A stretch of DNA of 64,000 nucleotides from Psococerastis gibbosa. Lineage: Eukaryota > Arthropoda > Insecta > Psocodea > Psocidae. Under the pieces are notes generated by a model. The model was given only the letters and a program-made list of their open reading frames with translations. It made no database searches and was not told the DNA's origin. The stretch lies in contig OZ020489.1 of NCBI GenBank assembly GCA_963971405.1, positions 27,988,290 to 28,052,289 of the forward strand, written 5' to 3'. Below, in pieces: positions 1 to 10,324 of the stretch. The position numbers and the translations under genes were made by a program. Each line of letters starts with the position of its first letter. Within the stretch, counting starts at the first letter, position 1.

Positions 1-530
1 CCAATCTTGAATTTTTTTCTAACCTTCAAAAACAGTGGTCAAACGGTGTCAGAGCCTGGGCTATGTATCAGAGGCGTAAAGTTTTAGAATGATGGCGGGG
101 GGGGGGCAAAATTAAATAGACCATATGACGTCATCAGGCAGGATTTAAGGAAAGAGAGCAAAATAGTAGGGTTTTACGCATATTAATAGTTTTAAAGCAT
201 AGCTGTAGATTTTACAAAGCTAAAAAAGGAATGCTTATATTAATATTGCTGTAAAGGGGACCATAAAGTATGAACTTACAATGCTCGAGGCTGGGGCGGG
301 GCTTCAAAATGAGCCGGGGGGGGGGGCAGTTGGACCGTGCCCCCCCCCCCCCAAAGTGTAGGCCTAGTTCCAAACGTTTCGTCAACATTTGCGGTCTACA
401 TCTTCAATACAACTGCGTAGACTTGTAAGATTGGCTCAGCAAGAAAGTTTGTAATTATATTTAATGAGTAATTTCACTTTGTACAAAAGTGAGGTGTCCG
501 ATGGTCTCTTAACGTCGCCAGAGGCCATGA
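1..530 (+). repeat. R1 satellite-like unit split by a hAT-type insertion
   Basis: Bases 1-68 match the left part of the R1 unit at about 620-670 (shared GTGGTCAAACGGTGT). At 69 a hAT-like terminus starts (CAGAGGCGTAAAG), followed by poly-G and poly-C tracts and an interior resembling the hAT element at 33045-34226. R1-like sequence resumes near 465-515 (CTTTGTACAAAAGTGAGGTGTCCGATGG). A 35-bp piece at 371-405 recurs at about 9931-9965. I could not find the right end or a TSD for the insertion, so its limit near 355 is inferred. No gene is visible here. Confidence 0.5.
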
Positions 531-599
531 ATCCAGTTCAGTCTATAGTATTGTATGTATTAGGTCGGCGCTAATAGTGTTTGCCCTCATATACGAGTG

Positions 600-825
600 A
601 CCTTAAACTTAAATTTTTTCCATGCCTGCAAAAACTGTGGTCAAACGGTGTTAGTGCCGGTTGCGAGCTATGGATCAATATGTAGAGGAGAATTGCTTCA
701 ACTTTACGGCATCTCATTTATGTCTCTCTGATCGATAATTCCTGAAATTGTTTACTTTGTAATTTTTTTTATAAAAAACGCGTAGTGGGTGTGTCCGATT
801 ATCTCATCAAATGTTCTACACTCTA
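600..825 (+). repeat. R1 satellite-like unit
   Basis: This unit runs from an AAAACTGTGGTCAAACGG-like left part, through ATGTAGAGGAGAATTGCTTC and an AT-rich middle, to AAAACGCGTAGTGGGTGTGTCCGA. Related units are seen at 12361-12750, 24265-24500 (minus), 38095-38175 (minus) and 40905-41045. Where two units adjoin (12.4-12.75 kb) the spacing of matching motifs is about 170-180 bp. It is non-coding and its transposon class, if any, is not evident. Confidence 0.6.
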
Positions 826-1263
826 TTTAAATAATTGCTGCTGCCTATAATGTCAATATTGAACTTAGACAACTCGGAAACTAGGCTGTTGAAATATTCA
901 AGCATAAAGCACAAGTGGATTGTCGGAGGAAGCTGTTGTTTCCCGCCCAAACGGAAAACAATCCAGAATTACGACCAACGGAAACTGACATCCTTCATTT
1001 CCGCCTCATATTCATTTAAATAATCACTTTCACTTCACTGGATATTTTCAAACCAAACTCTTCCTATGTTTATAATTTAGGGAAAATATTGGCATTCCAT
1101 TTGCTCACTGCCAAAGACGTATAGTATCCAGGGGCATGACACCTAGCCCTTACTATATTGTACTTTGAACTATGCTTACATTTTTTTTCAATTGCAGTAT
1201 TATATGGTATATAACACTGACAATAAATTAACATTGGTTGAAGAGGTAACTTCCTCGGTATAA

Positions 1264-1391
1264 CCGAAATAAGAGGATATAAAAAACTGGACTTGGCGAG
1301 ATTCGAACCCCCGATCTACGCTTATCCGGGGCGTCGTCTTAACCACTGGACGACACAAATCCTGCCAGTTTGTTATATCCTCTAATTTCGG
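1264..1391 (-). other. tRNA-like sequence flanked by 27-bp inverted repeats
   Basis: On the minus strand, 1362-1289 is 74 nt and folds partly like a tRNA. It has a 7-bp acceptor (GGATTTG with CAAGTCC, one G-U pair), a D-arm with TCGTCCAGTGG close to box A, and GGTTCGAATCT one base off the box B consensus. The T stem has one mismatch, and the anticodon stem (ACGCC/AGCGT) has a mismatch and lacks T33, so no anticodon can be assigned. The tRNA-like part sits between inverted repeats 1264-1290 and 1365-1391 (CCGAAATAAGAGGATATA on the left, about 24 of 27 matching). It is probably a tRNA-derived pseudogene or SINE-like element rather than a working tRNA gene. Confidence 0.55.
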
Positions 1392-1399
1392 TTAAAACT

Positions 1400-2600
1400 C
1401 TAGTTCTTCACTAAGTACGAACAAGTGGAATATTTTCCTTCACCAAGGCTTCGCTGTATTGTAGTGATCCAACAAAAATGGCAGTATCAGTTATACACAG
1501 TGTTTATACAGAATAATGTATATAAAATCGTAAAGAAAAACTCAAGCTATTGAAGGAAAGAAAGTGGACAGCTAATCGATAATGCAAAAATGTAAAATAT
1601 GCTATAGCCGAGTACATTAAAAGTTGAAGGCTCTGGAGAAATGGAAATTTTAATTTGATATTATCTTGGTTGCTGTTGAGAAGCTGTCTACATTAAAATA
1701 ACGAGACGCTTATAATTATATCATGGACAATTTTTCTTATCGCACAAATGGTGAACATTTTATATGGGTTTGAGCAGCCATGCGATATTTTGCTGTTATT
1801 TGTTCAGTTTTGCATATTCCAGCTGCAAATAAGACCATTCCAGTTGCTAGAAATAAATAAATAAAATTGGTATTGTTGTGAACCACCGCCTTAAAGAAGG
1901 TTAGTCGTGTGTAGCGTATACATTAAATTGGTTAGTTACTCATCTAAAACAAATCATAAAGAAAAGCGAGTTTCTTATGAGTTTGACGCCATTTTGCGCC
2001 AGTACCTAGTCTAGTTATTATTTAAAAGGACTAGATTCATAGTGGGATCGTTCGTCCCCCGCTTAGACCTGACGTTGTGCACTAAAAAACACTATTACCC
2101 GTCTATTTATTAATTTATTAAAAAATTTCGCCAGTGGAAACCCCCGACCCCCCTTTTCCTTTTATTGATAAGTCTTTGCCTGTAGAATCTATTGTTTTTT
2201 ATTTTTTCAATGCAGAAAACCTCACTATTTCGCACCTATATTTTAAGAAATTTTCCCCCGGGGGAGACCCCTGCTTAGAATCATTTCAATACGTCTTGGC
2301 CGGTAAAATCTAAACTTTACAGCCGTCAAAATTGGTAAACCTCACAATTCCACGGCTTTTTTCCTTCTACTTTTGGCAAAAACACAATCATAATCCTCCA
2401 TCCGAAGTAAAATCCTGCAAACGTGCTTGCTTGGCTTTACTAGGCTGAACTACAATATTTGCTAAATTTTTCAGTTAACAGTTGGCCGTTTAAATATTGT
2501 AATGATCAAAACTGGGTAACCAAGTTGTGTAACACTTAAAGTATGGAAGAAAATCACAGGGAGGTACCTAAGACAAAATCAACGGAACAAAGAAACTTCT
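1400..2600. other. No gene seen; hAT-related fragment inside
   Basis: AT-rich DNA without a credible open frame. About 2100-2340 resembles the interior of the hAT-type element at 33045-34226 in the same orientation: poly-T, then CCCCCGGGGGAGACC, then GGTAAAATCTAAACTTTAC. No termini or TSD are visible around the fragment. Confidence 0.5.
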
Positions 2601-2603
2601 ACT

Positions 2604-2792
2604 TCATAGAGTAAAATAAGAACCAAAGCTAAAGGTAGCGAACGGGGAAAGACTAAGATAATCATAAGCCTCAATTTTCTCAGCGCTTTCTTCTACTGAT
2701 TCCATTTGAAGTAAGGTATTGAGTTTTCGAAGCAGTTCATGCCACTCTCGTAACCCTTCAACAGCAAACTGCTTTGCTTCGACTTCAGATAA
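2604..2792 (-). CDS. Candidate exon, unknown protein, partial
   Basis: Read on the minus strand, a strong 3' splice site (poly-T run ending in TAG at 2795-2793) is followed by 62 open codons to a TGA at 2606-2604. The first ~45 residues look protein-like: hydrophilic, rich in Glu, Leu and Lys, possibly helical (LSEVEAKQFAVEGLREWHEL, then RKLNTLLQMES, then EESAEKIEAYD). The last ~17 residues look like translated non-coding DNA, so either a donor lies before them or this is a terminal exon with an odd tail. No clear GT donor was found. I do not recognise the family. It could belong to the same minus-strand gene as 34973-35616, but nothing links them directly. Confidence 0.35.
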   Translation of the reverse strand, partial: LSEVEAKQFAVEGLREWHELLRKLNTLLQMESVEESAEKIEAYDYLSLSPFATFSFGSYFTL

Positions 2793-3139
2793 CTAAAAAA
2801 AAAATCATGTGAAACAACAACGTTTTCATTCTTTATGGATGCTGTCACTTTAGGAGTAAGTTGCCTATAGGAAGTAGTGCTCAATGAACCAGTTGGAAAG
2901 ACGAATTTAAAAAACTAACCTCCGTGAGTTAGGAGCTAGTGCAAAATTGTGCAAAATCGATACGACTGGTGGAGTGTTCTTGAGCAGGTCAAAGCCGATC
3001 AAGGGCTGCAATTATAGATGGTGCAGTGTCGTATTAAACTGAGATGACTGGAAGAGTGTTATCGAACAGCCCATCAAGGGCTGCAGATGATGAAGATAAA
3101 GATTAGGAAGAATTCCAGTCCGGCGTAGCAACGAAGATA

Positions 3140-3945
3140 ATAAAGAACCGGTCCGAGTTTACTCAAACATGCTTTAATTTTTATAAATTAGTAGATATTG
3201 ACATGCGTAATATATATATAATAATATATATTTAAAACCCATTAAAACTCAATTGCATATTCCGGAACGAACCAATACATTGTAACAGTTATGTATTGGA
3301 GCATGAATTTTCCATAATTTCTCAAAAAATAATTTTTTGCACAGAAGCAAATATTTTTTGGGAATGCAACCTGTCCGTTTTTGTTATCCCATTGAACACC
3401 TAAAACATACCTGAAGGTAGAAATCATCGATAGAAAGGTTCCGCAGAAAAATTATTTTTTATGAAAATTGAGTTATTTTTATTTTTTTACCCCCAGAAGC
3501 AAACTATCAAGAGGCAAGCGATCCCCCAAATTTTGTTAACATTAATAACGACTACAATATATGTGAATTTAAAAGAAATCGTAGGAGCCGCTTTTGAGAA
3601 ATAATTTTTTTTGAAGTTTTTGTTGGAGTTTTTTATAAATAAACCCCCCCCCCCAATTGAGTTAGCCCTAAATAAAAAAAATGGTTCCGAGGTATGATTT
3701 TTGTGAACCTACATACAAAATTTCATCAAAATCGACCCAGTAGTTTGCCCTGACATCGACGCACAGACAGACAGACATACAGACAAACATACAGACAGAC
3801 AGAGGGACGGACAGACATTTCGTAAAAACCACTTTTTTGGGTTCCTGGGACCTCAAAACGTGTAAATCCGTTGAAATCTCGGAATCGAAAATTTCGTCCA
3901 TCACAAAGCTTTCCTTATAATACGTATAAAGTGGAAAGTCATAGT
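3140..3945 (+). repeat. (GACA)n hairpin-ended repeat, copy A
   Basis: The repeat begins with AAGAACCGGTCCGAGTTTAC and carries the family blocks GAAGGTAGAAATCATCGATA, CCCCCAGAAGCAAACTATCA and TTTGTGAACCTACAT. A (GACA)n tract (3765-3815) is followed by a conserved 3' segment (TTTTTTGGGTTCCTGGGACC) and a terminal hairpin, CTTTCCTTATAATACGTATA then AAGTGGAAAG. The Cys/Ser/Val-rich minus-strand open frame here is only translated GACA repeat. The unit is non-coding and no flanking TSD was established. Confidence 0.9.
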
Positions 3946-4429
3946 AAAAGTTTGACTTAAATAAAAAAGTAGTGTTTTGTAAATGGGTTAGCAATGGAAA
4001 CTCGCTAAAGGAGAAGGTTATCGGAATAGCTCTGATGAGAGCGCAGATTCCAGGAAATCTGGAAGAGTCACCGAATTTTGACAAGGTCAGTTTGGGAATA
4101 ATCCAATAATACTGTACTTAACATTTTCATAGAACATATGAGAATCTATGAGGGAAATAATTGCCAAAGTACGAAATATTAAAGTTGAAATGCAATCTTT
4201 AGGAAGACTATATTTGAAAATGAAGACATAGACCGTTGAAAAAAAGTGCAACGTCCATGGACACGTTGAACCACCAAATGTACAAAGCAGGCATGATGGG
4301 AAGCCGACTGCAGTAGGGACCTCCATGACACTATACACCACTGGAAGGTCATCTTAGGAACCGAGAGTTGGTAGTCAGTGGAAAGTGGAGCGATGTGCGA
4401 AACCGAGATGACTGGAGGAGTGTTGTTAA

Positions 4430-4569
4430 GGCGGGGATTCCACCAACGTCAATAGTGATAGTAAATGTAGTATTGACGCGGTAGCAGACATTAAAGACAG
4501 TCTAAAAATGTCTGCAACCACGTCAATACTACATTTACTATCACTATTGGCGTTGGTGGAATCCCCGTC
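4430..4569. mobile_element. PIF/Harbinger-like MITE, 140 bp, TSD TAA
   Basis: This is a nearly complete foldback. The left end GGCGGGGATTCCACCAACG pairs with the right end CGTTGGTGGAATCCCCGTC, and the arms continue inward to the motif GGTAGCAGACATT near the centre. It is flanked by TAA at 4427-4429 and 4570-4572. Three-base TWA duplications with GGC-starting termini are the hallmark of the PIF/Harbinger superfamily. Related elements lie at 21021, 21593, 26387 and 41648. It is too short to encode a transposase. Confidence 0.85.
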
Positions 4570-4767
4570 TAAGCAGACGAAACCCACCAAGAGTTATAGA
4601 GTAGAAGGAAGAACCGAAGAAGAGGAAGAAAATTACCTTATTTGATGAATTAACGAAAGCCATGAATAACTTACGAAAGCTGGAAAAATCTAGCAAAGGT
4701 TGAATGCTATATCTAGGATAGGATTTCATTATTCTAAGAAAACTAGAAAGGTATAGGTAAACAAAAA

Positions 4768-4862
4768 ATAACAAAAACATAGAGTTTTAGAAAAACTTGT
4801 TATAACAACCCGAATTAGTAAAACCCAAATAATCGTTAAGAAATTAACTTTGTCTAAGAAAC
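4768..4862 (-). repeat. Left inverted repeat of the Penelope-like element
   Basis: This is the reverse complement of 7645-7740, including TTGTTATAACAACCCGAATT and AATCGTTAAGAAATTAACTT. Similarity stops just outside on both sides. Confidence 0.85.
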
Positions 4863-4908
4863 TTACAAAAAACGCACAACACTAAATAAAAAAATAAAAG
4901 AACTGAGA

Positions 4909-5043
4909 ATTAAGGCTATATTTTAAAAATTAAGGCTGTACTTTAAAAATTAAGGCTATATTTTAAAAATTAAGGCTAAATTTTAAAAATTAAGGCTATA
5001 TTTTAAAAATTAAGGCTATATTTTAAAAATTAAGGCTATATTA
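4909..5043 (+). repeat. 20-bp tandem repeat, about 6.5 units
   Basis: The unit AAAATTAAGGCTATATTTTA repeats in tandem with a few substitutions (GTAC and AAAT variants in units 2 and 4). It lies between the left inverted repeat and the Penelope ORF, so it belongs to that element's 5' region or arose next to it. Confidence 0.9.
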
Positions 5044-5340
5044 TATATCAATAATATATATATAATTTATATATATATATATAATAAATATATAAATAAA
5101 AATAAATAAAAAGAGAATAATAAATAGAAATATATTTATAACATATGTATATATATATACAAATATATATATTATATATATAAATATATATAGATAATTC
5201 AATGATATATTTATAGTAAATATATTAATAAAAACAATATATATAATATATATATCAAATACATATTTTATATATTATATATAAAATATTCAAATAAAGA
5301 TTATATATATATATTTTATTAATTAAATTATATAAAGACA
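5041..5340. repeat. TA-rich low-complexity block
   Basis: About 300 bp almost entirely of A and T with many TATATA runs, following directly on the 20-bp tandem repeat. It contains no gene. It ends sharply at 5340, where a more GC-rich leader (5341-5520, ACATCACATCGCGACACGG) precedes the Penelope ORF. Confidence 0.85.
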
Positions 5341-5545
5341 TCACACATCACATCGCGACACGGAACATCAGATGCGCGAGACGCACGTGAGTTCTCGGTC
5401 TAACTCCCTTCATCGATCGATGCAGACTGTGGTAGGTCAGGGCCTCACGCCTTCAGCGCAGACACTCACTACACTACCCATCACAACACATAAATTCTAT
5501 CCTCGTACCGTCAACTTATCTAACTAGATTTTCAACACAAAAGAA

Positions 5546-5984
5546 ATGGAACTTCTCAACAAGGGCCTCAAGTATTGCCCCGATATAGGTCTAAACAAAA
5601 ACAAGTTAACCAACTTAATGTCAGACACTGAATTTAGCTTAAAAAACCACAATAATGAAAAACACATAGCAGCAGATATTCTGAAAAACGTCAAACTTAC
5701 ACACAAAAACGATAACACTAAATCTATAAAAAAGAAACTAGCCCAAGATGACCTTACACTCACCAAGGCGGATAAAGGAAATTCTATTGTCATTTTACCT
5801 ACCCAAGATTATGTTTTTAAAGTCTTAGACCTCATTTCTGACGAATCCACATTCGTAAAACTTAAAGTAGACCCCACAAACAAATTCCAAAAACAACCAA
5901 AAAAGCCATTAAACAAAGCTTTCATACGATACCTCAAGATATAGCCTGTAAATTTACCAACATGAACCCCGTAGCTCCTTCATT
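5546..5984 (+). pseudogene. Penelope-like element ORF, N-terminal part (frameshifted)
   Basis: The first frame encodes 132 residues from an ATG at 5546. It contains the Penelope N-terminal signature LTKADKGNSIVILPTQDY, which precedes the RT core in this family. It hits a TAG at 5942, but the family reading continues one frame over from the A6 run near 5899-5904 (AIKQSFHTIPQDIACKF). It then moves again at the T5 run at 5983-5987 into the RT frame (GLVKLHKPNQPIRPVVSYN). Both shifts fit a one-base loss in a homopolymer, so they are either decay or assembly error. The start is the first ATG after an in-frame stop. The leader has no recognised promoter. Confidence 0.8.
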
Positions 5985-7001
5985 TTTGGTCTGGTTAAAC
6001 TTCATAAACCAAATCAACCTATCCGCCCAGTAGTTTCGTATAACAGTGCCCCAGCCAGCAAAGTAGCTCGTTTTTTCAACAGAAACATTCGCGAGCTATC
6101 AAACTTCACACCCCGCCACAGCGTCAAAATCTCATTCGAGTTGGTTTCCCGCTTTAAGCACCTTTCCTTATCCAGCAATGCCAAACTCGTCTCTTTCGAT
6201 GTCAAAAATCTGTTTACTAATATTCCCGTACCTGAAGTATGTAAATTAGTTGCCCAGTCACTCTATCACAATGATACCTCGAACAACCTTATTTCTGAGA
6301 CCCTCCTTCTGTTAGACACATGCACTCATCAAAACTATTTCCGTTTCGAATCCGACTACTACCAACAAAAAATAGGCCTACCTATGGGTTCTTCCCTTTC
6401 TCCCCTTCTTGCTGAAATTTTTATGGATAACATCGAACACAAACTTCCACTCAATAAAAATCCCCTAGTTAAATGTATATCTTTCTGGACAAGGTATGTG
6501 GATGATATCTTCTGCATTTGGACAGAAAGTAACAGACAACTAGACAATTTCTTAAGTTTTATCAACACAATTCACCCAAAAATCCAATTTACCATGGAAG
6601 TAGAAGAAAACAACTTCCTGAACTACTTAGACCTCACCATCACCAAAAATAATAGTACCCTAGACTTCAAGATATTTCGTAAAGAAACCCATAGCGATAA
6701 TATAATCCCTGTTGATTCTTCTCACCCATTCCAGCACAAACACGCAGCCTTACATAGTATGATTTTTCGACTCCTTAACATCCCTTTGAATGAAACCAAC
6801 TATAATAATGAATTAAATACAATAAAACAAATTGCCCAAAATAACAATTTTAATCTCAATCTAATAGACAGAATCCTACGACATCACAAAATCAAACACA
6901 ACCTCAAACTAATCTACCCCCCAGAGAGCTTAAACCCGGAAACCAATAAATCATATTTCAGGATACAATGCTTAGAAAAAAATCACAGAAAAAATAAGTA
7001 A
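5985..7001 (+). pseudogene. Penelope-like reverse transcriptase domain
   Basis: This frame is open from 5952 to a TAA at 6999-7001. It encodes the RT core that copies element RNA into DNA. Counting from TTG 6141, the motif A region is VSFDVKNLFTNIPVPEV (catalytic Asp20), the primer-grip side is GLPMGSSLSP (residues 79-88), and motif C is RYVDDIFCIW with the YVDD box at residues 119-122. A NFLNYLDLTI stretch follows (D/E motif region). All catalytic aspartates are present, so the RT itself looks uninterrupted. Decay sits at its two junctions, and the frame ends 67 bases before the GIY-YIG ATG. The family is Penelope, not LINE or LTR, because of the DVKNLFTNIP and GLPMGS signatures and the downstream endonuclease. 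Confidence 0.93.
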
Positions 7002-7002
7002 C

Positions 7003-7371
7003 CTCATTTCTTCTACAACAGACAAAATACCAGCCCCGTACAACCGCAACAATTTAGCCAATAAACTCATGAACTGCAAAACCAAACCAGAAAAGGAAAA
7101 AGGCAATGGAGTTTATCGTCTGACTTGTAACGATTGTAACGCAATTTACATAGGCCAAACAGGCAGAAGCTTTAAAACTAGGGTCAGAGAACATATAACA
7201 GGTATAGGAGACACCAACACCAACAGCACATTCGCGAAACACCTTAACTCGGAAAATCACACATTCGATCCTCACAATTGGACAGCCCTACACAAAATAA
7301 AGAAAAGTTGCACTTTAAATTTTTTTGAAAATGTTGAAATCAAAAGAGCTTTACACAATAGGGGAAAATAA
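7003..7371 (+). pseudogene. Penelope GIY-YIG endonuclease domain
   Basis: The 7069-7371 frame gives 100 residues with GVYRLTCNDCNAIYIGQTGR (residues 14-33): the GVY and YIG halves, a CxxC knuckle and the conserved Arg33, followed by RVREH (residues 38-42). A late Glu-rich segment, NFFENVEIKRA, holds the likely metal-binding Glu. In Penelope-like elements this domain nicks target DNA and is fused to the RT. Here it is offset by one frame from the RT. The linker (7003-7068) reads through in this frame (TTDKIPAPYNRNNLANKL), so the original protein was one chain broken by an indel in the A-rich 6974-6992 stretch. Confidence 0.92.
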
Positions 7372-7644
7372 ACAAACGACATAACATTCACACAATCATC
7401 CCCTCTAATAGATCTAGCTAGTAGGTTAGGAATAGGTAACCAGCCACGCCCCCTCCCACCCCCTCCTCCCCCCGCTCCCAGTCCTATATAAACCAAGGTT
7501 TCCTCTCCCTAGTCACATTTGCATCTTCTCCTCGAGTTGAGCAAGTCTCAAATCGCAGATAAGGTGTAACTGTGCTAGTAGGTTTCCCTCTGTAGATGGC
7601 AGTTCTTGCCGAAAGCGCTCAGGGTTTTATACTAACACAAGTGG

Positions 7645-7740
7645 GTTTCTTAGACAAAGTTAATTTCTTAACGATTATTTGGGTTTTACTAATTCGGGTT
7701 GTTATAACAAGTTTTTCTAAAACTCTAAGTTTTTGTTATT
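7645..7740 (+). repeat. Right inverted repeat of the Penelope-like element
   Basis: This is the inverted partner of 4768-4862. Between the endonuclease stop and this arm lies a C-rich stretch (7446-7480) and a TATATAAACC motif at 7485-7494, of uncertain meaning. Confidence 0.85.
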
Positions 7741-7744
7741 ATTT

Positions 7745-8300
7745 GTTTATTAAAATGAAATACCACGAAGTCACGAGTTATCAAATTATTTAGGTATAGT
7801 AAGCCCATTCAGCACTTTCTTGGACATGACGCACGACGCCGTCATTTAGGGTAAAATACGAACGAATCATTATTGTCCTAGAGGGATAATTATCTCTTGC
7901 CACGATTTGTTCAAACCTAAAGCGCGAGTAAATTGCAATTTACTTCCCGTAAATATTGATTCACCAATAATGGACTGATGGAGGTACAATGACATTGAGG
8001 CAGCGGAAGAAAATCAAGACCAGACTTAACCAGCTGATTGATAACTAAATTTTCAGGTATTTTAATGTAAATACTTCTGTGACATGTTTGGTCTAGTGGT
8101 CTAGTTACGTGTGATAACCATAATTAGGTACAAATATATAGCCTACTGCCTTGAAATGTCAGGAATAGACTGTTTTATGAGAAGGCTTCCTTTTTTATGA
8201 ATTTTTAGTCTGACCCCTGTCATATCTTTGCGGCTGTGGAATGAAAAAGCTCGTACAAAATACACGACCATTCCTTGTCAACAACAGTGTCCCTTAGCAA
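7745..8300. other. No gene seen
   Basis: Unremarkable AT-rich DNA between the Penelope-like element and the next inverted-repeat element. I see no splice-bounded open frame and no recognised repeat. Confidence 0.5.
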
Positions 8301-8305
8301 CAGCA

Positions 8306-8774
8306 TATATAAGGGGTATTCACTCTGTTTCGATTTCCCTATGGGAATAGAACTCCAGTTTTTCTACGGTAGAAAAATAATGCCATAAGGAAATGTATTT
8401 CAAAATATTCCCACTTTCCCCAACTACCATGGTTGGGTAAACTGAGCTTGGGAAATCGAAAACGCCAAACGGCCACATATTCTGTTGTTGTTTTGCATTT
8501 GAATTTTGGTTTTTAATTTTATTTAATTTAAAAAAAAAATCTCCACTGCGACAGAAATTAATAAAAAAAAGAAACATATGGCAAAAGGTGGACTACAGCA
8601 GATATTCATAAGTTAAGCGAAGGCAAAGAAACTTTGGAAGTAGGTTAGGTTAGGTCGGGTAAAGTCGGAAACTTAGACATATTATACTGTACGTTTCCAT
8701 GGCAATTATTTTTCTACCGTAGAAAAAAGTTCTATTCCTACTTTCCCTTAGGTAAATTGAAACAGAGTGAATAC
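8306..8774. mobile_element. Inverted-repeat element (MITE-like), about 470 bp
   Basis: The left arm starts AGGGGTATTCACTCTGTTTC and the right arm ends GAAACAGAGTGAATACCCCT. The match extends about 85-90 bp inward through GTTCTATTCC and TTCTACGGTAGAAAAATAAT. The interior holds an A9 tract and TTAGG-like bases at 8641-8656. Flanks are TA-rich, so a TA or TWA duplication is possible but cannot be fixed. No transposase is encoded. Confidence 0.75.
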
Positions 8775-8789
8775 CCCTATTGTGTAACG

Positions 8790-10320
8790 TTGACGCTCTG
8801 CACACCCTTAATTTAAAGCGCTGGGTCAGGGGGCAAGAGGTCGCGGGGTCACGCGGGTATCGACCCCCACTGCAACAAGTGGCTGCAGTCAGCTCGCCTG
8901 TGTCGCACGTGCACGGCACCCGAGTTCTCACGGAAATTGCACGCGTAACCCCTTAATGTATGTGCAGCTTTGCGTGAAACAAGTGCCCTCGTTATATTAA
9001 ATGAGGACACGTGTACATGTAAAGCATGCCAACAAGCCTAACTCCTGTATTAGGGAATCGCAGTATAACTGATTGACGAGGGTCCCGTGAAGGTATCTAG
9101 CCTATGTATAGTATCAGCATGCATTCGCGCAGACTGCGTGACGCTGCGTTTAAAATGCGCTCACATTAAAAGAAAATTACATAATTTGCAATACAATATT
9201 TGTATAATATATTATGCAATATGTACTGCATAAAGCTGGTAAGCAGAAAAACAAAAAGACAGGCTAAGGAAGCGCTTACTGTTTCACCGCACTTCCCTAT
9301 ATGGTACATGGTGGCCTTTTGAAATTAACATATTAACTTCTTGGGCCTTTTCTTTTACTTTAACTGAAACAAGAATGTTTGTTTCTATGGGACAAATCTT
9401 AAAAGACATATCTCATTATATTTTTATACGCCTACATAATATTCCTGAGTCATTTTGTTGATAAAAAATTCCTATGTAGTGAGTGAGAGTAATTAGGCTT
9501 TGGCAAAAGCCAGGCCAGTTTTTGGCATTGCATTGATGGTGTAACCCTTTTTTTTATTTTTACAAGTAGCCGTGCCAAAAAGGGGAATGATAAATTGCTT
9601 ATGCTCCACTAATATTACAAGTTTACATAATAACATTGCCACTTTTTATTGTACTTTCAGTAGTACTATACATTTTATTATTATAAATTATTAATTGAAA
9701 ACGTGTTTAAAACACTGGTACGAAGCTTTCATTGAATATCCATAGATCTATTGAATGTGAATATAGATAATCAGAGCAGCGGCAGTCGTAGTATGAGGTA
9801 CCAATTTATTTTATTTCCGGAGATAAGACTGTAAAAGAAACAATATAATTACAAAGGCTTTAACGGCTGGAGTTACGTTATGAAGCAGTAGAATCCGGGA
9901 TGATAGGCTGTGGTCGCTCTGAAAGCGTACTTCCAAACGTTTCGTCAACATCTGCGGTCTACTGCTTCGTCACGCAAACGAAACAATTTTAGAATATCAC
10001 TTTGCATTCTAAAAAAACCTGTTTCTAGGATACTGTATGCATGAACAGCAATATTAATCTTTGACAAACAATTTGTGGTTTAGTTTTTTTAATCTTTGTC
10101 AGCGAATTTACATTCATTGAGGTTTATTTAGGATAACTTAAACTTATTCCCAGATAGGTTCTTTTGAGTTGGTGCTTGACTAAGGCTGTAGATAGAATCG
10201 AGGCCTATACTTTATAGGTAGAGTTGTAACAGCAGATATACGACATACAGTACGTATCAGTCTACTAGCAAAATTAAAATGGACAGAATGAAAAACAATA
10301 TTTTTTTTTCGAAGATAAAC
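8790..10320. other. No gene seen
   Basis: Mixed unique-looking DNA. A 35-bp segment at 9931-9965 (AAACGTTTCGTCAACATCTG) is shared with 371-405. The short open frames here lack codon or splice support. Confidence 0.5.
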
Positions 10321-10324
10321 TGTG

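Larger units (their letters stand above)
4768..7740 (+). mobile_element. Penelope-like element flanked by inverted repeats
   Basis: The unit has a left inverted repeat (4768-4862), a 20-bp tandem repeat, a TA-rich block, an ORF remnant for the Penelope N-terminal region, RT and GIY-YIG endonuclease (5546-7371), and a right inverted repeat (7645-7740). The two arms match over about 96 bp in opposite orientation with only scattered differences. Penelope-like elements are known to carry such terminal repeats in direct or inverted order. Whether the element ends exactly at these arms is inferred, and no TSD was recognised. Confidence 0.8.

Noticed and set aside
5524..5793. 89-residue minus-strand frame opposite the Penelope ORF
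   Set aside because: It is an antisense shadow of the plus-strand Penelope N-terminal region.
8641..8656. TTAGG-like tandem (arthropod telomere repeat type)
   Set aside because: Only about three units, inside a MITE-like element. Too short to call an interstitial telomere.
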